In this document: piece after piece, positions 11,660-21,790 of the stretch | Position numbering within the stretch: the first letter of the stretch is position 1 | Layout of the letters: every line of letters begins with the position of its first letter | NCBI RefSeq assembly: GCF_000321225.1 | Contig: NW_004450661.1 | Coordinates: 267,591-331,590, forward strand | DNA from: Odobenus rosmarus divergens | Lineage: Eukaryota; Chordata; Mammalia; Carnivora; Odobenidae | Direction: 5' to 3' | DNA length: 64,000 nucleotides | Position numbers and translations under genes: made by a program | Notes under the pieces: model-generated | Seen by the model: the letters and a program-made list of their open reading frames with translations, nothing else | Told to the model about the DNA's origin: nothing | Databases searched by the model: none

Positions 11660-12170
11660 GTAAGGGGATCTTAGCTGCAAGCTACAAAAAATCCAACAAC
11701 TTGAATTAGTTTAAGCAATAAGAAAATGGATTAGGGGTAGTGGTGTAGGGGTAAGGTGAGGACCTCAAGATTGATGGATTTGGTAGCCCAGTGATTTCCT
11801 GAAGGACTCTGTTTCTTTCCAGATCTCTGTTTGGCCATCTACACTGGCAACTTTCATTCCAATTCCTCCCATACTTACAGAGTAGCAAGCACGGCTATTT
11901 GTTTTCTTGACCATGTCTGGCAAAAGAGAGACTGGCTTCTCATCTCTCTCAAAGAACTAGAAAAAAACCTCCTCCAGCACTTTTTCATGTAGTACCATTG
12001 ACCAGAAGTGGCTCACATACATAGCCATAGACCTAATCACTAGGAAAACTGATCCCAGAACCAGCCTTAGACTCATCAGAGTCCACCCCCAGGGCTGGGC
12101 ATGGGTTTTGCCCTGATTCCCATGAGGGTGTGTGACTGGATAAGCAACACAAGGATTATGTTGTGGACTG
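11660..12170 (-). repeat. Old interspersed repeat (LTR-like), family uncertain
   Basis: The start reads like the common motif 'caagtaacaaaaatccaactcaaactggcttaagcaaaaa' in diverged form: 'gctacaaaaaatccaacaac', then 'gaattagtttaagcaataag'. The region ends with 'caggtctgg'-poor mixed sequence including 'ccagaaccagcc'. A second relative appears near 54.95 kb. Orientation is a guess. Confidence 0.4.
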
Positions 12171-12894
12171 TTGAAATGAAAAGCTAAATATTCACAAGGT
12201 TCAATGTCTTGTAACTACAAAGAATTTTTTTTGCTTTATCTCTTGAGTCAATTATTTGTTGGCTTTCATCTCTATTTTTGCCCATCTTTGAGTTCCTTTG
12301 TAACACAGGAGTTGGAAGTAAGCCTGTAAACTACATTTCCAAGATTTCTTTCCCAGCTGGCTTTCAGTTAGACTCTGTCAGTATGAGGAAGTGGGGGAGA
12401 CTGGAAGGCAGAATCTACTATTTGCCAATTTCTGTCAGTGTCTCCAGCAGAAGCATTTGTAGATGGGGGGGGGAGGGTCTCCTACGTTCAGATAGAACAA
12501 TCCCAGCAATGGTGTCTATAGCAACAAGCCTGCAGCCTCCATAGTGTGACATCCATGGCATCACGTTAGTCAGCTGACCTGTTTTGTTTCTCACTGGGTC
12601 CTGAATAAAGTTTATGGATGATGTACGTAGTATCTATTCTATTTATGTCTGTTTTATTACTCAACACTTATGAGGATATAGCTTAAGAAAGAAGATGTAT
12701 TCATCACCAAACATAAATTAAGGGTCTTCCAATGAAGATTTTATTACAAAAGAGAGGTCTTCTCCACTGAGGTTAATAATCTGTAAGTCTGCATTTATCT
12801 TCGTTCTTTTTGATAATGGGAAGACTTTTTCTCTCAAGGGCAGTGAATCTCCAGTTGCATCTTTCTGAACCATAATCAGTTGGGAGGTGTATAA
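12171..12894. other. Unique sequence, nothing recognised
   Basis: No gene or repeat family is recognised. An open frame of 88 codons at 12278-12544 (+) has no known resemblance. A G-run of nine lies near 12464. Confidence 0.45.
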
Positions 12895-13470
12895 ATCAGT
12901 ATCCAGCCAGGAAAACAGAAGCCAGTTTAGATATTTAAAACAGTAGGAATTCAATACAGGCAATTGGTCACAGAATTATTGGAATGCTTTAATCCTTAGA
13001 GAAGATCTGACACAAGGAACTTTGGTGCCTTTTCTGAAATATTCAGACCATGTTTGCATATCAGGGTGCCAGGTGCTGATTGTTCCATTGAAAAGCATGT
13101 CGTGGAGGGCAAGTTCAACATATATATAGATTCTTAAGTTAATATAAGTTGGGGTGATGTCCATGCTTTAGGGAGCTTGCAAAGTGGCACCAGATGTTCT
13201 AACCACAGCATCAGAAGCAAAGCATGCTCCAGCAGCCTCAATGACCAGCATGTTGAGCTCTAGATAACACCATCTTCCATTCTACTCCTCCAGCTCAAGG
13301 AGTAGTGAGAGATCCCCACAATTACTCATCTTTAGGTAATCTTTCTCTCACTCTTTTTCTTCTTCAATCCTTCCAAAAATTTTCTAACAAAGTCTCTGAA
13401 TTAAATTCTCTTTATTAGAAAAACCTGGATTGGTTTCTGCTTTCCTGCCTGGATGCTAACTGGTCCAAAC
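12895..13470. mobile_element. Candidate non-autonomous element with terminal inverted repeats
   Basis: The left end (12895-12936) contains 'tatccagccaggaaaacaga' followed by 'agccagtttagatattt'. The reverse complement of the right end (about 13420-13470) contains 'catccaggcaggaaagcaga' followed by 'aaccaatccaggttttt'. About 30 of 37 bases agree over roughly 40 bases, about 570 bases apart and in opposite orientation. That layout is expected of an old non-autonomous DNA transposon, or of two copies of one repeat in opposite orientation. No transposase frame lies inside. No matching direct duplication outside the arms was identified. Confidence 0.45.
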
Positions 13471-14508
13471 TGATCGTTATTTGGTGAGTCACAATGGGAT
13501 CCACAGCCCTGGAAATCAGTTTCCTTATCACAAAACATGCTTGAAATTTAAGGCCTAAATTTCCTACTTGACAGGAGGTAACAACAACTTACAACTTTTG
13601 CCCATATCACCTCTGTTTTATTTGGGTTAGCTTTTGTAATTTTTGCTGGTGGTGAGGTTTTTTTGTGTGTATGGTTTTTGGGGGGCGGTATGGGACAGAA
13701 ATTCACAAAAACACCTTAAGATAATAAACAAAGGATTTGTGCTGGTTATATTTATATGTGTGGGCTAGATCTGAAGCTGGTTCTGTCATTCTATCAGTAA
13801 CAATGTGGTTCTTGGAATCAATTGCTCTCTTTCTTGTTCAAGGACCACATAACCACTGTGTCATGTCTTTTTCTTTGTGCATTTGTTTCTTTTTCCTCCT
13901 ACTAACTTGTTCATTTTTTATGCAACTCTTTATACTTTTTCTTACCTCATGACTTCTCCATATTTATTGTTTATGTTTCCTCATAGTTTAGATTCCACCT
14001 GACCCCTGTAACTACAACTCTGTTGGACCCCATATTTCTCAATTTGAATTCTAGAGGAAGTGAACCTCATTGGCCCAGCACCTCTCTTTGCCAAGCAATG
14101 CAAGAGGCCTTTCATTATGCTGGAGATTGGCTCCCCTTGGGTCAGAGTCTACCTTATGGCCCTAGCAACTATGCCCTGGAGTAGGAAGAGGGGTACTAGT
14201 TACAGGATCTAAAGAAAGTCCAATGGCTCCTTTCTCATTGAGGGGGCAAACACAATGTTGACATGCCCAAGGTAAGCCTCAAAGCAGATGTAACATTACC
14301 TTTCCTGCCACACATTTACAACCACAGAGAGCCCAAGTTGAAAGCTATGATTTTCTCACTTTTTTTTCCTTTAAAACTGACATGGTGACATGAATAAAAC
14401 CCTCCTAAAATGGAGGCATATAGTAATTATTTTCTCTGAGCTCTTAAACATGTTAGGAAATGTCCTGGACCTCATATCTCAGCAAACATGATCTTGATGG
14501 CAGGTATC
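13471..14508. other. Unique sequence, nothing recognised
   Basis: No gene or repeat family is recognised. A short frame at 13737-13952 (+) of 71 codons is rich in hydrophobic residues simply because the DNA is T-rich. Confidence 0.45.
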
Positions 14509-14524
14509 AGAAGATATCAGGCAG

Positions 14525-15211
14525 CAACTTCTTGCTAGACATGTCTCCAAAGACAAGGGAAACAAAAGCAAAAATGAACTATTGGATCCTCGTTAAGATA
14601 AAAAGCTTCTGCACAGCAAAGGAAACAGTCAACAAAACTAAAAGGCAACCTACCAAATGAGAGAAGATATTTGCAAATGACATATCAGATAAAGGGCTAG
14701 TATCCAAGATCTATAAAGAACTTATCAAACTCCACACCCAAAAAACAAATAATCTAGTCAAGAAATGGGCAGAAGACATGAACAGACATTTCTCCAAAGA
14801 AGACATCCAAATGACCAACAGACACATGAAAAAAAATGTTCAACATCACTTGGCATCAGGGAAATACAAATCAAAACCACAATGAAATACCACATCACAC
14901 CAGTCAGAACGGCTAAAATTAACAAGTCGGGAAACAACAAATGTTGGCAAGGATGTGGAGAAAAAGGAACCTCTTACACTGTTGGTGGGAATGCAAGCTG
15001 GTGCAGCCACTTTGGAAAACAGTGTGGAGGTTCCTCAAAAAATTAAAAATAGAGCTACTCTATGACCCAGCAATTGTATTTACCCTAAAGATACAAATGT
15101 AGTGATCTGAAGGGGCACCTGCACCCCAATGTTCATAGCAGCAATGTCCAAAATAGCCGAAGTATGGAAAGAGCCCAGATGTCCATTGACAGATGAATGG
15201 ATAAAGATATG

Positions 15212-15246
<35 letters not shown>

Positions 15247-15684
15247 CACATATATATATGTATATATATATATATACACACACACACAGTGGCTGAATAC
15301 TTACCATTTACACTGAATGGATGGAACTGGAGGGTATTATGCTGAGAGAAATAAGTCAATCAGAGAAAGACAATTATCATATGATTTCACTCATATGTGG
15401 AATATAAGAAACAGCACAGAGGACCATAGGGGAAGGGAGGGAAAACTGAATAGGAAGTCATTAGAGAGGGAGAAAAACCATAAGAGACTCTTACTTACAG
15501 GAAACAAACTGAGGGTTGCTGGAGGGGGGTGGGGGGGAGGATGGAATAATTGGGTGATGGGCATTAAGGAGGGCACTTGATGTGATGAGCACTGGATATT
15601 ACATGCAACTGATGAATTATTGAACTCTACCTCTGAAACTAATGATATACTATAAGTTGGCTAATTGAATTTAAATTAAAAAAA
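14525..15684 (+). mobile_element. 5'-truncated carnivore LINE-1
   Basis: The element carries the C-terminal end of L1 ORF2 (frames reading SFCTAKETVNKTKRQ and, further on, the 'gggaatgcaagctggtgcagc' and 'gacccagcaattgtatttac' segments), then a short 3' UTR and an A-rich end. The left flank agaagatatcaggcag (14509-14524) and right flank agaagatattaggcag (15685-15700) form a target-site duplication with one mismatch, fixing both ends. The reading frame is interrupted. A TA/CA tract of about 80 bases at 15211-15289 sits where active copies read 'gtggtatatatacac'. Confidence 0.9.
15211..15289. repeat. (TA)n/(CA)n microsatellite inside L1
   Basis: A compound tract of TGTG, TA and CA dinucleotides expanded from the L1 segment that normally precedes 'ggaatattactcagccat'. 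That following segment is partly missing here, suggesting slippage with deletion. Confidence 0.9.
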
Positions 15685-15700
15685 AGAAGATATTAGGCAG

Positions 15701-15796
15701 TGTGGAATAGTAAAAACAAACAAACAAAATGAGTCATGAAGATCTGGGGCTCAACATAATAAAATATTACTTTTAAAAAATAATCTTGATGTGAGG
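15701..15796. other. Spacer between two L1 fragments
   Basis: A short A-rich spacer containing a (CAAA)n-like run, with no gene. Confidence 0.5.
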
Positions 15797-16206
15797 TACA
15801 CACACACGCACACACACACAGGAATATTACTCGGCCATAAAAAAAGAATAAAATCTTGCCATTTACAATGACATGGATGGAGCTAGAGGGTATTATGCTA
15901 AGTGAAACAAGTCAGTCAGAGAAAGACAAACACCATATGATATCACTCATATGTGGAATTTAAGAAACAAAACAAATGAACATGGGGGAAAAAAGAGAGG
16001 AAAATCAAGAAACAGACTCTTCACTTTAGAGAACAAATTGATGGTTACCAGAGGGGAAGTGGGCGGGGGGATGGGTTGAAAAGGTGATGGGGTTCAAAGA
16101 GTGCACTTGTAATGAGCACTGGGTGTGGTATGTAAGTGTTGAATCACCTGAAACTAATATTACACTGTATGTTAACTAATTAGGATTTAAATAAAAACTT
16201 AAAAAA
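15797..16206 (+). mobile_element. Second L1 3' stub
   Basis: It starts inside a CA dinucleotide tract (15797-15820). It then follows the L1 3' end: 'ggaatattactcggccat', 'gacatggatggagctaga', 'catatgatatcactcata', and a final 'aataaaaacttaaaaaa'. It repeats the last 400 bases of the neighbouring L1 with independent differences. Possible flanks (aaaaaataatcttgat at about 15775 and aaaaaacataatcttctt at about 16201) are too imperfect to call. Confidence 0.85.
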
Positions 16207-17594
16207 CATAATCTTCTTATATTAAGTCACAGAAATATATGTTACCCCCACTGATGCTCAAAACTTAAAGAGGAGACATTTAATATAAATAATATATATT
16301 TTATGTTGAGATAAGGCTCACATGTTGGCTCAGCTTTTAAAAATGAACAGCACCATGCATAGAAGATAAGCGTGATATCCTTAGAACCTGTCAAAAGAAG
16401 CTCTGCCCAAATAAAACAACTGATTACATTCATTCAATTGTTTATTTTTAAAAGTTTTAAAAGATCAAAAGAAATCTAGATGTGCAGAATGGTATTTAAT
16501 CAGTTCAGCTGGACCACCCACATCTCTCCTCCCCATCTTCCCTTCCTGCCGCCTTATTTCTTTCAGGTTCCTTCCCTTGATTTGTATCCGTGTCTACAAC
16601 CGCCTTCTATTCTCATACCCATGAGTTTACTCCGGTGTCACTCCCTCATAGCCACTCTTGCCATCTGGACTGCCTTAGACTTCCCCTTCTTTTCCTTTGA
16701 TTTCAGTTTTTCTGCACTTTGCCCCACCCAGTGGCTGGTTTGTGATACAAAAGTATTAGTGGATAATTGAGAGGCTGCGAGTTGTTCCCATGAATGGGGA
16801 GACAATCAATCTGGCGCCTGTTCGTGTTTTAAATACAGCTTCTGGACTAGGTCAGAGAAGACCTTTTTAAAGATGCTGATCGACACTAGAAAACCTAAAA
16901 GCCAAAATTTTATTCAGGGCCTGGACTCCATTTCTTGTGTTGATTTAAGGGATCTTTGCTTTGTTCCTCTTCTCTGTTCTCTCCATTAGGATTTCACTTA
17001 CACAAATAAATATTCCAAAAATCTGAAGTAAAGATCTCTAGGCTGTTTTCCAATTCCACCATGCCTCTTTTCCTCCAACTCAAGGCTAGCACCCATTTCT
17101 TTAAAAAAATTCTGATTTCTTACCCTGCTCAGAAGAATAAAGAGTCTTTGTTAATTTTCAATATTTTTCTTTGATTTTAATCAATATTTGATTTTTTTTT
17201 CCTTCTCACTTGCCTTCATCCCTCTCCCTGAACATCGACATATCCTGTTCATTATCTCCTTTTTTTTTTTTTTTTTTTATCCAAAGAGAAAAGGTGGCTG
17301 TTTTTGCAAGCAATGTAAATCCAACTTCCTGGTCATTCAATTGAGATCAATTTCCGCCTGGGAGACAGAACATACTCTAACCCTGAGGCGTGCAACATCT
17401 GTCAATAGGAATGAGATCGGCAATCTGTAAAGCAGCAAACAGCTAGCACGTGGACCGATGCCACAGACAGGCCTGCTGGGAAGCAAGCCCTTACCTGCTT
17501 CCCCAGGATTGCTTCCTGGGACACAGGCTCTTTACATGTTCTGCAGACCCCAGAAATTATGTCCCTAATCCACACATAAAAATTCATTAAGTAA
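16207..17594. other. Unique sequence, nothing recognised
   Basis: No gene is recognised. The block at 16480-16770 is C/T-rich on the plus strand, giving a 96-codon open frame with low-complexity composition. A poly-T run lies at about 17260-17279. The 16770-16900 segment is balanced, non-repetitive sequence with no identified role. Confidence 0.45.
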
Positions 17595-17806
17595 AGGGGC
17601 GCCTGGGTGGCTCAGTCGGTTAAGCGGCTGCCTTCAGCTTGGGTCATGATCCCAGGGTCCTGGGATCCAGCCCTGCATCAAGCTCAATGCTCAACGGGGA
17701 GCCTACTTCTCCCTCTCCCTCTGCTGCTCCCCTTGCTTGTGCTCTCTCTCTCTCTCTCTCTTTCTCTTTCTCTCTCTCTCTGTCAAATAAATAAATAGAA
17801 TCTCTA
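17595..17806 (+). repeat. Carnivore SINEC element
   Basis: The head 'gggcgcctgggtggctcag' and 'ggtcatgatcccagggtc' type body mark a young arctoid-style copy. A long (CT)n stretch at 17741-17780 precedes the AAATAAATAAATAGAATC tail. Flanks are attcattaagtaa at about 17581-17593 and attcgctaagtaa at about 17812-17824, a duplication with two mismatches. Confidence 0.93.
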
Positions 17807-17994
17807 AAAAAATTCGCTAAGTAAGTAAAACACAATGACTCCCACCCAGAACAGGACTTTCACAAAAGTGCCTTCGTGTTTTCTCAGTACACACTGTCAT
17901 TCCCAGGGTGGCAAGTTGGAGCAAAATGAAAGAAGAGAAGAAGAATGACCAGTGTATGGACAAGATTTGAGCAAAGAGACTCTTCATAGAGAGC

Positions 17995-18130
17995 AGAAAG
18001 CCTGGGCACTGCCACTTAAAGGGTAAAGATGAGGGATCAGGCAGACTTGATTTCTGGTATATGCCCTTCAGAAACCTCTTACTTTGGACAAGTCACTTGA
18101 ATAAAAAGCAAAGATCAGGCACTTAGAAAC
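17995..18130 (+). repeat. MIR relic
   Basis: 'gcagacttgatttctggtat' followed by 'ttactttggacaagtcacttg' resembles the MIR core 'gtgaccttgggcaagtcactta'. It is very diverged and only a fragment. Confidence 0.4.
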
Positions 18131-18169
18131 AGGTGATTGTATACAAAGACCTACATTCACTTACCTCTT

Positions 18170-18281
18170 CATTTATACCGATATTATTTGTTATGAACCT
18201 ACTAAGCAGCAGACACTGTTTTAGACACTCAAGATAAAATAATGAACAAAATAGAGATAATCCCTGTCCTCATGGCAATTC
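18170..18281 (+). repeat. L2 LINE, left part
   Basis: 'cagacactgttttagacact' then 'gaacaaaatagagataatcc' and 'ccctgtcctcatggcaatt' follow L2's 'gtgccaggcactgttctagg...ccctgccctcatggagctt'. The element stops at the MER2 insertion and resumes after it. Confidence 0.7.
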
Positions 18282-18635
18282 TAGTTGGCCCTTGAACCAC
18301 ATGGGGTTAGGGGAGCTTACCCACCCCCAGCCCTCCCACAGTCAAAAATCCACATATGACTTTTGACTCCTAAAAAACTGAACTACTAATAGCCTTCTGT
18401 TGACTGGAAGCCTTACCAATACCATAAAAGGTTGATTAACACATTTTGTATGTTATATGTATTACATGCTATATTCTTACAATAAAGTAACCAGAGAAAA
18501 GAAAATGTTATTAAGACAATTATAAGAAAGAGAATATACACTTATAGTACTGTGTGTCTTTATAAAAAAAAAAAAAAAAATCCACATGTAAATAGAGCCA
18601 CACAGTTCAAACCCATGTTATTCAAGGGTCAACAG
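18282..18635 (-). mobile_element. MER2 DNA transposon (Tigger group)
   Basis: The ends are inverted copies: 'agttggcccttgaaccacat' at the left and 'tattcaagggtcaacag' at the right, matching the known MER2 termini. Inside are 'aatagccttctgttgactgg', 'accataaaaggttgatta' and 'attcttacaataaagtaacc', diagnostic of MER2 in reverse. MER2 is a non-autonomous element mobilised by Tigger-type transposase and duplicates a TA target. It sits inside an L2, whose text continues on both sides. Confidence 0.85.
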
Positions 18636-19060
18636 AATATTCTCACACAGGAGACGGACAACAAATAAAAAATTATAGAAATATAGTTTCACACATGTTC
18701 CACAAAGGGGGAAAAAGCAGAGTAAGTAGAGAACGACAAGGTCAGGGTGGTTACCGGAGACAAGCTTGTCAAAACAACCCTCCATGGCAGGTGCCCAGGA
18801 GTGATGAATAGAGGGAACTGTGTATCTATCTAGGGAAGAACATTTCTTAAACAGGACTAGCAAGGGCATAGGGCAGAAATATGCTTGTTGTGCACAGGAG
18901 CTGTAAGAAATAAGTATGAATAAGCATGGAAAGGAGTGGAAAAAATGATAAAAAGTTTAGGGAACCATGAGGCAGGGCCTTGCTGGCCCTGATAAAGAGG
19001 TTGGATTTTATCCTGATGGTATTGAGAAACCATCAAATGTCAGCCTGGAGGCAAAGAGAT
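18636..19060 (+). repeat. L2 LINE, right part
   Basis: It continues the L2 begun at 18170. The text 'caaggtcagggtggttacc', then 'gcagggccttgctggccctg' and 'aggttggattttatcctgat' follows the L2 'gcagggccttgtaggccatgg...gagtttggattttattct' segment. Coding potential is lost. Confidence 0.65.
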
Positions 19061-19560
19061 AATGATGATGGTGATCATGGAGTCATATGTGCCAGACCTT
19101 GTTCCATTTCTGTAAAATGGAGCCACATGACAGCCCTACCCCCTGGATTTTTAGGGTAATTCACTGATATGGCATGCAAAGCCCTTGAAATAGTGCTCAA
19201 TAAGAGTATTACAGTTACTATTATGGTCATCAGGGACCAGGCTATTTGTGCTCCCATTTCAACCCCATTTTGACCCCCAAGTACATTTCAGATACAAATA
19301 TTTTAATCAGAATTATGCTAACATCAATGCATTTTTGTGGAGAAAGTATTTTTCCAGCGAACTCCATTAAGCCAATTTAATTCCTTCATCAATGTTCCAT
19401 ATTACACAATTTAATCATTTGTAATTTTTTCCCATTTTCATTAGCATTATTTCTTTTGCATTTCAATTTTATAGCAAGATTGAAATATCTCTGAAGTTTA
19501 AATGGTGGAATCAAATGGCAGTTTCAATTTGGTACAGTTAAAATATCCTGCTGCTTAAAA
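19061..19560. other. Unique AT-rich block, candidate conserved element
   Basis: No repeat or gene is recognised. The segment 19340-19560 is non-repetitive and AT-rich, with many TAAT and ATTA cores: cattaagccaatttaattc, caatttaatcatttgtaat, and ttcattagcatta. Such stretches are often conserved enhancers in gene deserts. Conservation was not measured. Confidence 0.35.
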
Positions 19561-19690
19561 TCCTGAGGCTCAAGGAGGTTAACTGATTTTTCCAAAGACA
19601 TACAGCTAGTAATCAACAGAGATGAGATCCCAACCTAAGTCTAACTCTAGTACCATTATCTTTCACCATGATACTTTTCTAGAAAAGAGG
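19561..19690 (-). repeat. MIR relic
   Basis: Reverse MIR motifs are 'ggaggttaactgatttttcc', 'aagacatacagctagtaatc' and 'gagatcccaacctaagtc', matching 'gaggttaagtaacttgccca...cacagctagtaag'. The following 100 bases may hold a second MIR 3' fragment. Confidence 0.6.
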
Positions 19691-20200
19691 GAGAGAAAGA
19701 GAGAAAATAATACTAACACCTACCTATAAGGGTTAACATGAGGTGTAACATAATATACGAAAAAGCACTTGGGCAAACTATGAAGCAATATGTTAGTGCA
19801 AGTAATAACAATAAAAATAAGACCCATTTCTAGATCTAGAAAGCACAGTGAGTAAGTTCATTCCCAGCTGAGTGCATTCAGCTAGATAAGTGAATTTCAT
19901 CTCCTAAAGGTTTTCATTTGTCAAACGCATCACAGACCCACTTCAGCATGTCTTGAGAGCCTCCACCAAGGCGGAGGATAGATTTGGGAACCTGTTTGGA
20001 TTGGCCCAAGATGGGTCTAAAAACAATTGGCTACAGAAGCAGAGATGGTCTTTGAGAGGATCCGGAGATCTAAAACAATTTCAATTAATAGTTTAAAGTC
20101 CAGTTGAGGCTCATTGTCTGTTAAAGAGGATCTAATTCAAAGAATAGAGCGTCATGACTTTAGGAAGATGATAGTTCTTGAAATAAGGACCATTCAATAG
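19691..20200. other. Unique sequence, nothing recognised
   Basis: No gene is recognised. A short (GAGA)n-like run lies at about 19688-19705. Confidence 0.45.
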
Positions 20201-20204
20201 TCCT

Positions 20205-20420
20205 TCTTTGAGTAGTTAATATCTTGAGGCACTGTGCTAGAGGCCAATGGTATAAAAAGACACTCAGCTTCAAGAAGCTCACCACTTCCTAGGAAAGATA
20301 GTCATGCTTAAAAAAACCAAGCATGATACAGTGTCAAAACCATGATGGAGGCATAGAGAAGGAACCTCGACCCCAATATCAGAAGACTTCCTTGGGAAAT
20401 AATAATTTTCAAGGAAATAA
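20205..20420 (+). repeat. L2 LINE fragment
   Basis: 'gaggcactgtgctagaggcc' and 'cttcaagaagctcaccactt' recall the L2 'gccaggcactgtgctagg' and 'catggagcttaca' motifs. The rest is too diverged to align by eye. Confidence 0.45.
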
Positions 20421-20539
20421 AGGAGTAAACAGACAGACAAGGCAGAGAGTACATTCCGGGGAAATAAATTACATATGCCAAGGGATAGTGATGAAAGAGA
20501 ATGGTGTCACCAAGGGGGCATGTGTGGTGGCTTTAGTGC

Positions 20540-20660
20540 GAGGAAATGGGGCAGGGAATGGCTCAGGTGTAGAGACTGAACAGGTGAGGCAGACAATGGT
20601 TCAAGCACAAAGGGAATGGACAAGTTGGAGAATGGCTCAGGTGTAGAGGGAGTAGGCAGG
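20540..20660. repeat. Two-copy degenerate minisatellite
   Basis: The 19-base unit gaatggctcaggtgtagag occurs exactly at 20556-20574 and 20630-20648, a period of 74 bases. The intervening 'acaatggttcaagcacaaag' is a degenerate relative. The surrounding purine-rich sequence supports an open frame of 107 codons (20323-20646) that resembles no known protein. Confidence 0.6.
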
Positions 20661-21099
20661 TGAAGGCAGGAAAGAGGCTTGAGTGCAGGTCCCTGCAGGG
20701 AAGGGTGGAGACTACAGAGAAGCAGACTCCTGTCCCAGGGAAATAGACTGGCAGAGACCAGACCTGGTAAAAACCTACTTCAGACACCGAAAGATGAGAC
20801 AGTAACCAAGACTAAAGGTCAATTAGATAAGACTGGGTTTGTTAGATAAAATAGATGTTGCAACTGCTCTTAGACTAACTAGAAAACTAAATCCATCCCT
20901 AGGCACTGGGAAAATGAGCCTAGAGTTGCCATTGGTTCCTGGAGGCCATTCTTTTGGGCACAGCCTCTCGGTGGGTGGTCTAGAACTGAGAGGGACTTCC
21001 TGAAATACAGCTGGACTGGAGCTGGGACAGTTGGGTGTTATACAGTTTATACCCAGCAGGGTGTGAGGCTCTTGGGATACAGGTTTTTGCTGACTTATT
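20661..21099. other. Unique sequence, nothing recognised
   Basis: No gene or repeat family is recognised between the minisatellite and the MIR. Confidence 0.45.
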
Positions 21100-21215
21100 A
21101 ATAGTAACAGCTACCATTTGCTGAACCCCTTTTATTCACTCTTCACTTTGAGTCTGTGAAGTAGCTATTATTATTCCTGTTCTGTATATGAGAAAAATGA
21201 GGCACTATAACTTGC
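21100..21215 (-). repeat. MIR, left half
   Basis: Reverse MIR motifs: 'tttgctgaacccctttta', 'gtgaagtagctattattatt' and 'gaaaaatgaggcactataac'. The matching other half appears beyond the LTR at 21702, so an LTR was inserted into this MIR. Confidence 0.65.
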
Positions 21216-21701
21216 TTGAAGTGAATCCAGTGTGGCTCCTAGGAGATGTGTCCATGTCCTAAACCTCAGACTCTGTGAACATTACCTCATATGGAAAAAG
21301 AGTCAATATTATCTTACATGGTAAAAGACGAGATTATGATAAGGATCTTGAGAGGATAAGCTTATTTGGGATTATCCCAGGCGCCTTAAATGTGATCAAT
21401 CTCATGTATCCTTATAAGATAGATATACAGAGGAGGAAACATGCAAACAAGAGGAAGAGGTAATGTGACCACAGAATCAAGGATTGGAGTGATGAGGCCA
21501 CAAGCTAAGGAAAACTGGGCAGCCACCAGAAGTTGGAGGAGACAAGGGATGGATTCCCCCCAGAGCCCATCAGAGGTGAGGCTCTGCTAACACATTAATT
21601 TCAAACTTTTAGCCTCAAGAATTGTGAAAGAATCAATTTCTGTTGTTTTAACCCACTAAGATTATCATAATTTGTTACAGCAGCCACAAGAAACTCATAC
21701 A
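21216..21701 (+). repeat. MLT1-like ERVL-MaLR LTR inserted in MIR
   Basis: The order 'gatgtgtccatgtcctaaac', 'gaacattacctcatatgg', 'catgtatccttataagatag', 'gcagccaccagaagttgg', and 'ttctgttgttttaaccca' then 'cagcagccacaagaaact' follows an MLT1-type solitary LTR in forward orientation. Short ttgc repeats at both borders (about 21212 and 21702) could be remnants of a target-site duplication. No internal retroviral sequence is present. Confidence 0.6.
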
Positions 21702-21790
21702 TTGCCCAAGATCATAGTCCAGAAGACGGAGCCAGCATTCAAACCTCAATCCCTCAAACTCCAAAGCTCTTGCTTTCCTCTCCTACCTCC
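21702..21790 (-). repeat. MIR, right half
   Basis: 'ttgcccaagatcatagtcca' then 'gagccagcattcaaacctc' continue the reverse MIR (ttgcccaaggtcacacagc...gagccgggattcgaacc) begun before the LTR. Confidence 0.65.

Noticed and set aside
15060..15359. Ile/Tyr/Cys-rich minus-strand frames
   Set aside because: They are translations of the TA/CA tract inside the L1.
17741..17780. CT repeat as a separate microsatellite
   Set aside because: It is the expanded CT-rich part of a SINE body.
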